In this document: piece by piece, positions 57,152-64,000 of the stretch
How the letters are laid out: each line of letters opens with the position of its first letter
Position numbering within the stretch: the stretch's first letter is position 1
NCBI RefSeq assembly: GCF_029667115.1
Contig: NZ_JARUIU010000001.1
Coordinates: 620,001 to 684,000, forward strand
DNA length: 64,000 nucleotides
Reading direction: 5' to 3'
DNA from: Jeotgalibacillus sp. ET6
GTDB lineage: Bacteria > Bacillota > Bacilli > Bacillales > Jeotgalibacillaceae
The notes under the pieces: model-generated
Database searches by the model: none
What the model saw: the letters and a program-made list of their open reading frames with translations, nothing else
What the model was told of the DNA's origin: nothing
Position numbers and translations under genes: made by a program

Positions 57152-58786
57152 ATGAATCACTCACTTCATTTTCAGGATTCAAATTGGCCAACGGCTTTTT
57201 TATCGTGGCTCGACTCTTCACAGCATTCATTCCATTCTTCTTTACTGATGCATTCTATGGCTACAAGAAAAGAAGAATACCTTTATCCGGAAAAAACACT
57301 TGGCTGCTTAAAAGAACTTGATCATTTAACTTTGCATCCTCATCAGCTGAATGCGGCTAAAAAGGTTGTTTTTGAAATGGGTGGAAGAGCACTTTTAGCA
57401 GATGAAGTGGGATTAGGAAAAACGATCGAAGCAGGATTAATTTTAAAGGAGTATATGTATCGCGGACATGTAAAGTCTGTTTTGATATTAGTACCCGCTT
57501 CACTTGGAGGACAATGGCAAAGTGAATTATTTGTTCACTTTGGAATTAACAGCATTGTGCATAAAGGCAAAAAAGAATGGAGATCATCTCCTGTAACCAT
57601 CGCAACCATCGATTTGTTGAAACGCCCGCCGCTGCGTGAACAAATTGAAGAGCATCACTATGATATGGTCATTGTGGACGAAGCACATAAATTAACGAAT
57701 CCAAAAACGCTGAACTATCAATTTATTCATTCTTTATCAAAGAGCTACTGTTTGTTTTTAACTGCAACTCCAATTCAAAATAAATCAGAGGACCTCTATC
57801 ATTTATCTTCCCTCCTCAGGCCGGGTCTTTTAGGATCCTTGCAGGAGTATAGAGAAGGCTGTAAAGATGAAAAAGAAAAAATAGTCATTAAAAAGAAGCT
57901 GGATGATTTTATGATACGAACCCGGCGGAAAGAAACCGATATTTCATGGACAAAGCGTTCTATTCATATAGAGTGGATCGAACAGCTTCCCTATGAAAAA
58001 GAATTGTATAATTCTATTGAGCAATTCTATCGAAGTCAAAAAGAAATGAATATGCATGCATTCTCTCACATCACCCTGCTTAAACAAGGATGCAGTTCAA
58101 TCATTGCCCTTTTAAAAGCATTAAACAGAGAACAGAATAAAGAAATCAGCAGCCAGCTGGGAATTAATTTAGACGTTACTCCAGATCAGCTGATTACAGC
58201 AAAAGCTCAGCGAATTCTGGCCTTTATTCAAAATACAGATGAAAAAGTGATTGTTTTCACTCAATATAGAGCAACCCAGCTCTACTTAAGCTGGTTTCTT
58301 AAGCAGCACAATATTACTTCAGTCCCTTTCAGAGGGGGCTTTAAAAAGGGGAAAAAACAGTGGATGACCGATTTATTCCGGGAAAAAGCGCAGGTATTAA
58401 TTGCGACTGAAGCTGGTTCTGAAGGATTAAATCTGCAATTTTGCAAATATATGATCCATGCAGATATTCCATGGAATCCGATGAAGCTGGAACAAAGAAT
58501 TGGACGTATTCACAGAATTGGGCAAAAAGACGACGTAGAAATATACTATCTTCTAAACAAGGACACGATTGAAGAACGGATCTGGCATGTATTGCAGGAA
58601 AAAGTTTCTTTATTCCAATATATAATTGGCGAGCACGACGATTTATTGTCTTCGACTACCAAAAAAGAAATTAACCGATATCTTGAAGACGCTTTACTTC
58701 ACTCTCGTTCTGAAAAAGAAATGAGATTGAAATTAAACCAGCTGGAACATTTTTATGAATTATCATCCGCAAAGGAGCAGTCATAA
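57152..58786 (+). CDS. yqhH: SNF2-type DEAD/DEAH helicase YqhH
   Basis: A 544-residue SNF2-family ATPase. Motif I LADEVGLGKTIEAG, motif II DEAH (in VIVDEAHKLTN), motif III LTATPIQN, and in the second RecA domain VIVFTQYRATQLYL, EGLNLQFCKYMIH and the motif VI QRIGRIHRIGQ. The start MNHSLHFQDSNW at 57152 has GAAAGG upstream; the frame extends to 57059 without a better site. Length is close to the B. subtilis protein. Substrate unknown. Overlaps the yqhG start. Confidence 0.92.
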   Translation: MNHSLHFQDSNWPTAFLSWLDSSQHSFHSSLLMHSMATRKEEYLYPEKTLGCLKELDHLTLHPHQLNAAKKVVFEMGGRALLADEVGLGKTIEAGLILKEYMYRGHVKSVLILVPASLGGQWQSELFVHFGINSIVHKGKKEWRSSPVTIATIDLLKRPPLREQIEEHHYDMVIVDEAHKLTNPKTLNYQFIHSLSKSYCLFLTATPIQNKSEDLYHLSSLLRPGLLGSLQEYREGCKDEKEKIVIKKKLDDFMIRTRRKETDISWTKRSIHIEWIEQLPYEKELYNSIEQFYRSQKEMNMHAFSHITLLKQGCSSIIALLKALNREQNKEISSQLGINLDVTPDQLITAKAQRILAFIQNTDEKVIVFTQYRATQLYLSWFLKQHNITSVPFRGGFKKGKKQWMTDLFREKAQVLIATEAGSEGLNLQFCKYMIHADIPWNPMKLEQRIGRIHRIGQKDDVEIYYLLNKDTIEERIWHVLQEKVSLFQYIIGEHDDLLSSTTKKEINRYLEDALLHSRSEKEMRLKLNQLEHFYELSSAKEQS

Positions 58787-59547
58787 TGTCTAATGCACTT
58801 CATTGGGAGCTTGTACATGAGTTTTTAGATTACAAAGGCGTTCAGGTTACAAAAGGTCCTTCACAATCTATGGTTCATTTAAATGAAGAATTGGACCGGA
58901 AGTTTATGAACCGGCCTTTTTACTGGCACTATCGTGACGCCACTAATCAGGCCGGGGAACCCATGACCATTTCCATATTAAAAAACGACGGAAGCCCTAC
59001 TCCTCCAAATTCTATTATTGCGACACCGCTTAATCCGATTTTCAAGCAGCTGGTAGAGGCCGCTCACCTTGAAACACGAATGTTTAAAGGATATGAAACG
59101 GCAGAGTCTGCGTCCTCTCATTACGCACCGCTTTATCCTTGGATTATCATTCAGGGTTTATTTACAATGGATCCTCCAGGAGCTCCCTCTTACTGGAGAG
59201 AAGCAGCGGTCTCCTTAACGACAGGAAGTATTAAAACCGGGGAAAATCTTTTTGACTACAAGTCATTAAAAGGCACACTTCCGGACGGACATGTGACAAT
59301 GTCCCCAATTGTACAATTTGAAAGAGCCATTCAAAAATGCCTGACAGAGCTTGACAGTACAGGGAAGACATTGTTTACAAACGAAATCGCTGAAGCAAAA
59401 GGGCTGAAGGATAAAATGATTCCTTTTTTAAATCAACTTAAAGAAAAAAAAGATTTGAGAGAGTATGAACATCTTTCAGCTCTCTATGAACCCAAAATCA
59501 GATTTGACTACCCAATTGGCGGTCTCGTTTACGCAAGAAATAATTAA
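58786..59547 (+). CDS. yqhG: YqhG family protein
   Basis: A 253-residue soluble protein of the Bacillus YqhG family, cotranscribed with yqhH (ATG overlaps its stop, AAAGGAG upstream). Family features include KFMNRPFYWHYRDATNQAGEP written as RKFMNRPFYWHY and the C-terminal YEPKIRFDYPIGGLVY. It may act with the helicase YqhH, but its activity is unknown. Convergent with aroK, with a four-base overlap. Confidence 0.88.
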   Translation: MSNALHWELVHEFLDYKGVQVTKGPSQSMVHLNEELDRKFMNRPFYWHYRDATNQAGEPMTISILKNDGSPTPPNSIIATPLNPIFKQLVEAAHLETRMFKGYETAESASSHYAPLYPWIIIQGLFTMDPPGAPSYWREAAVSLTTGSIKTGENLFDYKSLKGTLPDGHVTMSPIVQFERAIQKCLTELDSTGKTLFTNEIAEAKGLKDKMIPFLNQLKEKKDLREYEHLSALYEPKIRFDYPIGGLVYARNN

Positions 59548-60053
59548 GACTCCTGCTTTATCTTTTTCATAATGTCCGAAATCGTTTCTTCCACTTCACA
59601 ATGAGTCGAAACACTGATCTCAGCCGCACGCTGGAATTTTGTATGGCGTTCATTAAAGATTTTTTCGAGCTGATCTTTCGTACTGCGAACCGCAACCGGT
59701 CTGTTTATATCCTGAGCTATGCGTTCATGCAAAACTGAAAATGGTGCGTGCAGATAGACGATCGTGCCATTTTCTTTCATCCAGGATAGTGTGTCTTCAA
59801 AGTAAAGAATTCCACCTCCCGTTGCAATAACCTTATCCCCATTTATTTCTTTAAGATATTCAGATTCTTTTTCCCGAAAATACCGTTCACCTTTTGAGGA
59901 AAATAGTTCAGGAATCGTCATTTCTTCAGCAATCTCAATTCTTTTGTCCAGATCCAGGAATTCCCTTGTCATTTTCTGAGCCAGTTTAGCACCGATTGTT
60001 GATTTGCCAGCTCCCATAAAACCAATTAAAAATAAATGCTGATTTTTTTTCAT
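59544..60053 (-). CDS. aroK: Shikimate kinase
   Basis: A 169-residue nucleoside-monophosphate-kinase fold enzyme that phosphorylates shikimate. Walker A GFMGAGKSTIG, the DLDKRIE substrate/Mg motif, REKES and GGGILY loops, and the LID arginine in NRPVAV are visible. ATG follows GGAGGTTAAGGA. It lies 34 bases after comGG, so comG read-through is possible. Confidence 0.94.
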   Translation of the reverse strand: MKKNQHLFLIGFMGAGKSTIGAKLAQKMTREFLDLDKRIEIAEEMTIPELFSSKGERYFREKESEYLKEINGDKVIATGGGILYFEDTLSWMKENGTIVYLHAPFSVLHERIAQDINRPVAVRSTKDQLEKIFNERHTKFQRAAEISVSTHCEVEETISDIMKKIKQES

Positions 60054-60087
60054 TCCTTAACCTCCATGCAAGCATGCAATTCCCACT

Positions 60088-60336
60088 TTAACGAATTTGA
60101 GCAGTCGTCCTGCTTTCTACTGATCTTATCCTTTTTACCTTATTTAATTCAAGCATTGCTTCCTTCTTGTAGTAGCCGCTGATCTTTTCATAATGACTTA
60201 TTTGCGAAATGCAGGTAGCTGAAATTCCTCCTCCTATAAACAAAACAGTGCTGAACAGAAGAATCGCAGGCAGCATGAGACTGCCGGATTGACCGTCAAT
60301 AATGGCCCATAAACCTGCCTTCTCTTTGCTTTTCAT
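60088..60336 (-). CDS. comGG: Competence protein ComGG (short)
   Basis: An 82-residue protein with one N-terminal hydrophobic segment (about 20-42, SLMLPAILLFSTVLFIGGGISAT cut by position) and a basic tail. Position after comGF identifies it as the last pseudopilin-operon gene. It is shorter than B. subtilis ComGG (about 124) and lacks a consensus prepilin cleavage site, as usual for ComGG. ATG has GGAGG 11 bases upstream, overlapping comGF by 41 bases. The yqzE gene that follows in B. subtilis was not found. Confidence 0.7.
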   Translation of the reverse strand: MKSKEKAGLWAIIDGQSGSLMLPAILLFSTVLFIGGGISATCISQISHYEKISGYYKKEAMLELNKVKRIRSVESRTTAQIR

Positions 60337-60754
60337 TTATAAATTTTACCTCCAGTCCGATCATTCCGTCTGAGGACGAGAACGACAAATCTTTAATGGC
60401 CGTTAAATATACCTCGTGTCCGGTTCCATTTACCTGACGCCTCAGTAAAGAACCATAGAAAGAGAACACAATCGTGTCCCCCTCCTTACTTTTTAACGTC
60501 AGTTTTCTTGTTTCAACCTTTTCAACATCGTGCAGCATGACTTCCTTCCGAAATTGGATGGAGAACAAGTCCCATTCTTTATGAACAGATTCTTCTAATT
60601 GATGATTTACAGAATAAAGATTCACATATAATAAAGGCATAAGCGCTGCAATAATGGTAAGAACGGCCAGGCAAAGTACAGCCTCCACTAAAGTAAAGCC
60701 CGCGTTATCTTTATTGAAGACACGTTTCAGATAACGAAGACGATCGATTTTCAT
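60296..60754 (-). CDS. comGF: Competence protein ComGF
   Basis: A 152-residue minor pseudopilin of the DNA-uptake machine. The prepilin-type N-terminal methylation motif AGFTLVEAVLCLAVLTII follows a 20-residue leader. The C-terminal half is beta-rich (RRQVNGTGHEVYLTAIKDLSF), typical of ComGF. Overlaps comGE and comGG. Confidence 0.88.
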   Translation of the reverse strand: MKIDRLRYLKRVFNKDNAGFTLVEAVLCLAVLTIIAALMPLLYVNLYSVNHQLEESVHKEWDLFSIQFRKEVMLHDVEKVETRKLTLKSKEGDTIVFSFYGSLLRRQVNGTGHEVYLTAIKDLSFSSSDGMIGLEVKFINEKQREGRFMGHY

Positions 60755-61019
60755 ACCTTACACAAATCCTTTCATTGTCTGTCCAGAACGTTGTATAAAC
60801 GATCCCGTCTCTTTGTATGCTTTCCTTGAAGCCCCCAGTGAACTGAATACTTTGTAATTGTTCTGTCAGGATAACCCAGGAAGCAGCTATTCTTTTTGAC
60901 TCATCCACTTTCATTACAGAATGTGATAATACAGGGATGATGGCAGTACAAAGAAAGACAATGCATCCCAAAGAAACAATGGCTTCATATACTGCAAAAC
61001 CTCTATCTCCCTTGAGCAA
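60711..61019 (-). CDS. comGE: Competence protein ComGE
   Basis: A 102-residue minor pseudopilin. The TTG at 61019 is the likely start, preceded by GGGAGG at seven bases and followed by LKGDRGFAVYEAIVSLGCIV, a prepilin-like N-terminus with Glu at the expected place (YEA). The frame is open further to 61205, but that part is out-of-frame comGD and gives no pilin leader. Overlaps comGD by 17 bases. Confidence 0.82.
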   Translation of the reverse strand: MLKGDRGFAVYEAIVSLGCIVFLCTAIIPVLSHSVMKVDESKRIAASWVILTEQLQSIQFTGGFKESIQRDGIVYTTFWTDNERICVRYENRSSSLSETCLQ

Positions 61020-61452
61020 TATAAAACCTCCCTTTGCCGAGAAAATAGTGAACACTGTAAGGATCGCCGTTAATAGAGAAACGAATTGCACCGAATGTAT
61101 CCGTACTGCCGGAGGGTAAAAATTTAAATGCAGGGAGAGTTGTGGTATCCAATATTTTAATAGAGTCTGGCAAGTCTCTTTTGGCAAGATACTTTGCCTG
61201 AGCACCTGAGCCTTTTAAAATAAAGTAATAAGAGGAATGAGGATAAAAATAGAGGCTTACATATTCTCCGCTTGTTAATGCAGTCAGCTGAGCATCATGC
61301 AAATCCTCAGACAGCTGCTCTTTAAACAGTTTTTCTTCTTTTACCTGGATCGATTTGTATGCTAAAGATCCACACACTGAAATGAGCACAGTCATCAGCA
61401 GCAATACGACCATCAGTTCAACCATCGTGAAGCCTCTATTGTGCAGCTTCAA
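61003..61452 (-). CDS. comGD: Competence protein ComGD
   Basis: A 149-residue minor pseudopilin with the cleavage/methylation site NRGFTMVELMVVLLLMTVL close to the N-terminus, and a globular C-terminal domain. The start is TTG 61452, overlapping the comGC end, with GGGGAAG upstream. Part of the seven-gene comG operon required for transformation pilus assembly. Confidence 0.9.
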   Translation of the reverse strand: MKLHNRGFTMVELMVVLLLMTVLISVCGSLAYKSIQVKEEKLFKEQLSEDLHDAQLTALTSGEYVSLYFYPHSSYYFILKGSGAQAKYLAKRDLPDSIKILDTTTLPAFKFLPSGSTDTFGAIRFSINGDPYSVHYFLGKGRFYIAQGR

Positions 61453-61774
61453 CGATCGTCACTTCCCCTGTACTTTTAATTTCAAGTGTTCTCCCGTCCG
61501 GGCAGGTCGTTTCATCTTCTCTTAAGTACCCATCCCCTTGCAGCGCTTCAATTGATGCAGGCAGCGTATTATTCGTTAACCGATAAGACTCTACCTGCGC
61601 TTGGACCATCTGCTGAAAAGCCTGACACCCTTTCCGGTTTATGGAACTGCTTTGAGAAGAAATATTAGGTAAACTCACTACAAGTAATACAGAAATAACT
61701 AATAAAACAATGACCATTTCAATCAAAGTAAAACCCCGGTTATTTTGCAGTGCATTCAGTATGATCTTTTTCAT
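61436..61774 (-). CDS. comGC: Major competence pseudopilin ComGC
   Basis: A 112-residue type IV-like pilin, the main subunit of the transformation pilus. The leader ends in NRGFTLIEMVIVLLVISVL, with the ComC prepilin peptidase site after Gly and Glu at +5. Cysteines at KGCQAF and TTCPDG can form the intramolecular disulfide known for ComGC. ATG follows GAGGAAAAG. Confidence 0.95.
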   Translation of the reverse strand: MKKIILNALQNNRGFTLIEMVIVLLVISVLLVVSLPNISSQSSSINRKGCQAFQQMVQAQVESYRLTNNTLPASIEALQGDGYLREDETTCPDGRTLEIKSTGEVTIVEAAQ

Positions 61775-61783
61775 CTTTTCCTC

Positions 61784-62848
61784 CTAGATTGTTTGCATAA
61801 TTTGAAAGAGCGGCAGCAGAATGACAAGATAAGTCCCAATAATAGCCAAACCTAGCAGTCCAAAAAGGCACGGTTGTATAAAAGAAAATATTTTTTCAGT
61901 CCGTTCTTCCAATGAATGTAAACAGTAACGGCTGTAAAAAAGCCATTCTTCTTCCAGCTGGCCGTTTTCCTCACCATGTTCTGTTATACTCTTTAATTCA
62001 TCAGTTAGATAAGGGAGCTGAAGAAGCGTCTGGTGCATAGACTGACCCCTGCTTAGCTCATCTGAAATAAATTCTCCCATATAATGATAAAGTTTGCGGT
62101 ATGGCTGAGATATAAACACATTGAGCATTTCCTGAAATGACATCCCTCCTTTCAAGAGGTAGGAGGCTTCTCTTGAAAATACATAGCTGTGATAATGCTG
62201 AACATAGTAGCCAATCAAGGGAATACCAGCCAATGCCGTCCATTTTTCATGAGAATCTTTCGTGTTGAAATAATAAAAACACCATCCCCCAAAAAGCAGA
62301 CACAGTACTGCCACTCCTGCAACGATATATGGAAGCTGACTAAACAAGGAAGATATGACGGATACCAGACCATTTGAAGCCTGTCCAAGAGAGGAATAAA
62401 GTGTGGTAAATCGAGGGAGTAAATAAAGGTTTAGGACAGTTAAAATCACCAGAAACAAACAAAATAAAAATAAAGGATAGTGTAAAAGCTTTGCCAGCCG
62501 CCTGGCTTCTTTTCTTTTATGTTCCATAAGAACGGCTGTATCCGATAAAGTGGCTTCAACATTTCCAAACCTCTCAGCAAAGTATAAATGCAAACATACA
62601 AATGATGGAAACCCCAGCTTTCTTAACGTATCACTCAAAGAATGCCCGTTTAAGAAATCCTTTAAAACTTCGTGATGAACGGCTGATAAATTAACTTGCT
62701 GATTCAACAGTAAAAATTCGATGGCACGATCTAACGGATAACCGTTTCCTTTGAGTTCAGCCAATTTTTTAAGGAACGGCCCTTGATGCTTGGACATGAT
62801 GAGCGGGTTCTTCTTCCCTCCACCGAAAATACTCCTCCTCAGAGACAT
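61784..62848 (-). CDS. comGB: Competence pilus platform protein ComGB
   Basis: A 354-residue GspF/PilC-type inner-membrane platform protein with two homologous halves and about three membrane helices (near 122-145, 173-197 and 330-352). It works with the ATPase ComGA to assemble the pilus. The start is uncertain: ATG 62848 overlaps comGA by 80 bases, while an internal ATG at 62797 gives a protein starting MSKHQGPFLKKL; neither has an ideal ribosome-binding site. Confidence 0.92.
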   Translation of the reverse strand: MSLRRSIFGGGKKNPLIMSKHQGPFLKKLAELKGNGYPLDRAIEFLLLNQQVNLSAVHHEVLKDFLNGHSLSDTLRKLGFPSFVCLHLYFAERFGNVEATLSDTAVLMEHKRKEARRLAKLLHYPLFLFCLFLVILTVLNLYLLPRFTTLYSSLGQASNGLVSVISSLFSQLPYIVAGVAVLCLLFGGWCFYYFNTKDSHEKWTALAGIPLIGYYVQHYHSYVFSREASYLLKGGMSFQEMLNVFISQPYRKLYHYMGEFISDELSRGQSMHQTLLQLPYLTDELKSITEHGEENGQLEEEWLFYSRYCLHSLEERTEKIFSFIQPCLFGLLGLAIIGTYLVILLPLFQIMQTI

Positions 62849-63827
62849 ATCCTAATGCCACTCCTTTTAATAGCAATTTATTAATCGTACTTCTTTCTTT
62901 TAGAGGCGCTGAATGATTGATGACGCCTGCAAGTTCTGCTCCTGTAATAATTTCGAGGATGGATGCCCGTCTATGAGGCTGCATCGTTTTAGTAAGCTTT
63001 ACGAGCCGCTGGCCTGTTACTCCTAAAAGCGTTTGCTTTAATTCCTCAAGACTAGCTCCCAGGTCAAGCATACGATAAATGGCTCCTTGTGCATTTTTCG
63101 CATGCAGGGTGGAAAGAACTAAATGCCCGCTTAAAGCTGCACGAACCGCTATTTGAGCAGTTTCGGCATCTCTGATCTCACCGACAATGATAATATCAGG
63201 ATCATGCCGCAATACTGCTTTTAAGCCTGTTGCATACGTGATACCTGCCCGTTCATTAATCTGTACTTGTAAAACATGGTCCTGTACTCTTTCAATTGGG
63301 TCTTCAAGGGTGATGATGTTGCGGTTTAAATGGGTTGCACAATATTGGATGAGGGAGTATAAAGTAGTGGTTTTTCCGCTGCCGGTTGGTCCGGTAAATA
63401 AAATTAAACCGTGGGAATAACTTACAAGAGATAAAAGCTGCTTGGCGGGTTTTGAAAAAAGGGATAGTCGTTCAATTGGGAGTGAGAAAGTTTGTGGAAG
63501 AAGCCGAAGTACAAGGCTTTCTTTGAAGGAGGAAGCTGGAAGGGTTGAAATTCTGAGTGCGATTAATTCTTCATTCACCAGTACTGTAAAAGATCCGCTT
63601 TGAGGTCTTCGCTTGTCCCCGATGTCTAAAGAGGATTTAAATTTAAAATGAGAAATCAACCGGTCACCCATTGAAGCAGATAGCGATTTAAACAGGACTA
63701 ATTCTCCTAAAATCCTGAAGTGAATGACAGTTTCCTCCCCTCTGGGAATTATATGAATATCGGAGCAATTTCTGGTGTACGCTTCTTTTAGCAGATGAGC
63801 GGCAAAGCGCTCTGTACCAAAAGTCAT
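62769..63827 (-). CDS. comGA: Competence pilus assembly ATPase ComGA
   Basis: A 352-residue secretion-type ATPase. Walker A GPTGSGKTT, the Asp box ITLEDPIERV, Walker B DIIIVGEIRDAETAQIA and the His box GHLVLSTLHAKNA are present. It powers pilus extension for DNA uptake. ATG 63827 (MTFGTERFAAHLL) is preferred over 63845 for length and a GGATG site. The expected ComK boxes upstream could not be identified convincingly. Confidence 0.95.
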   Translation of the reverse strand: MTFGTERFAAHLLKEAYTRNCSDIHIIPRGEETVIHFRILGELVLFKSLSASMGDRLISHFKFKSSLDIGDKRRPQSGSFTVLVNEELIALRISTLPASSFKESLVLRLLPQTFSLPIERLSLFSKPAKQLLSLVSYSHGLILFTGPTGSGKTTTLYSLIQYCATHLNRNIITLEDPIERVQDHVLQVQINERAGITYATGLKAVLRHDPDIIIVGEIRDAETAQIAVRAALSGHLVLSTLHAKNAQGAIYRMLDLGASLEELKQTLLGVTGQRLVKLTKTMQPHRRASILEIITGAELAGVINHSAPLKERSTINKLLLKGVALGYVSEEEYFRWREEEPAHHVQASRAVP

Positions 63828-63961
63828 CTTTTCACATCCTTTCATTTTGATTCCATTTCACTATACATGATCCTTTCAGATAATTCTATAATTTTTTTCA
63901 AAATATCTTAAGGTAAAGAATCCGAGAGTTTTTAACCAGTAAAATTGAAAAAAGAGCCCAT

Positions 63962-63989
63962 AAAAAAAAGAAAGGCTTTAGCCCTCCTT
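63962..63989 (-). terminator. Probable terminator at the right edge
   Basis: On the minus strand AAGGAGGGCT and AAGCCTTT form an imperfect hairpin followed by eight Ts. It would end a gene lying to the right of the window and separates it from comGA. Confidence 0.55.
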
Positions 63990-64000
63990 CGCTAACTAGT

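Noticed and set aside
61020-61205. N-terminal extension of comGE to 61205.
   Set aside because: This part is the antisense-frame equivalent of comGD coding DNA in another frame and lacks a pilin leader; the TTG at 61019 has a strong ribosome-binding site.
63846-63960. ComK boxes upstream of comGA.
   Set aside because: AT-rich stretches occur, but no pair of AAAA-N5-TTTT boxes with proper spacing could be defended.

Overview
The window is chromosomal DNA from an aerobic, endospore-forming, naturally competence-equipped member of the Bacillaceae. The evidence is gene content and order: spo0A, spoIVB, recN, argR, tlyA, dxs, ispA, xseBA, folD, nusB, accCB, the complete spoIIIA operon, efp, the yqh genes, gcvT-gcvPA-gcvPB and comG follow the Bacillus subtilis order closely. 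Nearly everything lies on the minus strand. No rRNA, tRNA, phage, insertion sequence or CRISPR array was seen. The species was not identified.

Layout. 1-3.2 kb: a truncated GntR/FCD regulator, YqjA, an amino-acid ABC ATPase without its partners, and a bacilliredoxin. 3.3-8.3 kb: methylmalonyl-CoA mutase (mutA, mutB) and its chaperone meaB behind a cre site. 8.5-18.6 kb: an eight-gene branched-chain amino acid catabolic operon headed by bkdR. 18.7-22.4 kb: DUF2627, a phosphodiesterase, an unrecognised asparagine-synthetase-like protein and spo0A. 22.8-36.9 kb: spoIVB and the large housekeeping cluster, which contains a ~670-base non-coding interval best read as OLE RNA followed by its membrane partner OapA. 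36.9-37.9 kb: a gene-poor interval with small doubtful ORFs and a repeat. 37.9-48.1 kb: spoIIIAH-AA, efp, papA, aroQ, yqhR, yqhQ, yqhP, yqhO. 48.2-52.6 kb: a second repeat copy, class II ribonucleotide reductase nrdJ with NrdR boxes, lipM and yqhL. 52.7-59.5 kb: the glycine cleavage genes under a tandem glycine riboswitch, then the divergent yqhH-yqhG. 59.5-63.8 kb: aroK and comGA-GG.

How the genes work together. Leucine dehydrogenase and the branched-chain keto acid dehydrogenase convert Leu/Ile/Val to acyl-CoAs; Ptb and Buk recover ATP from them. The mutase can convert methylmalonyl-CoA derived from propionyl-CoA to succinyl-CoA. LipM connects GcvH lipoylation with the lipoyl-dependent dehydrogenase and glycine cleavage systems. 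Two enzymes in the window, MutAB and NrdJ, require cobalamin.

Most notable: (i) the OLE RNA/OapA pair inside the isoprenoid operon; (ii) a BkdR that keeps the architecture of a sigma-54 activator but lacks the GAFTGA loop and arginine-finger residues, read from a sigma-A-like promoter upstream of itself with no visible -24/-12 promoter before ptb; (iii) SpoIIIAE and SpoIVB proteins with shortened N-termini; (iv) two copies of a ~175-base repeat ending in a terminator hairpin; (v) a stand-alone PP-loop protein next to spo0A.
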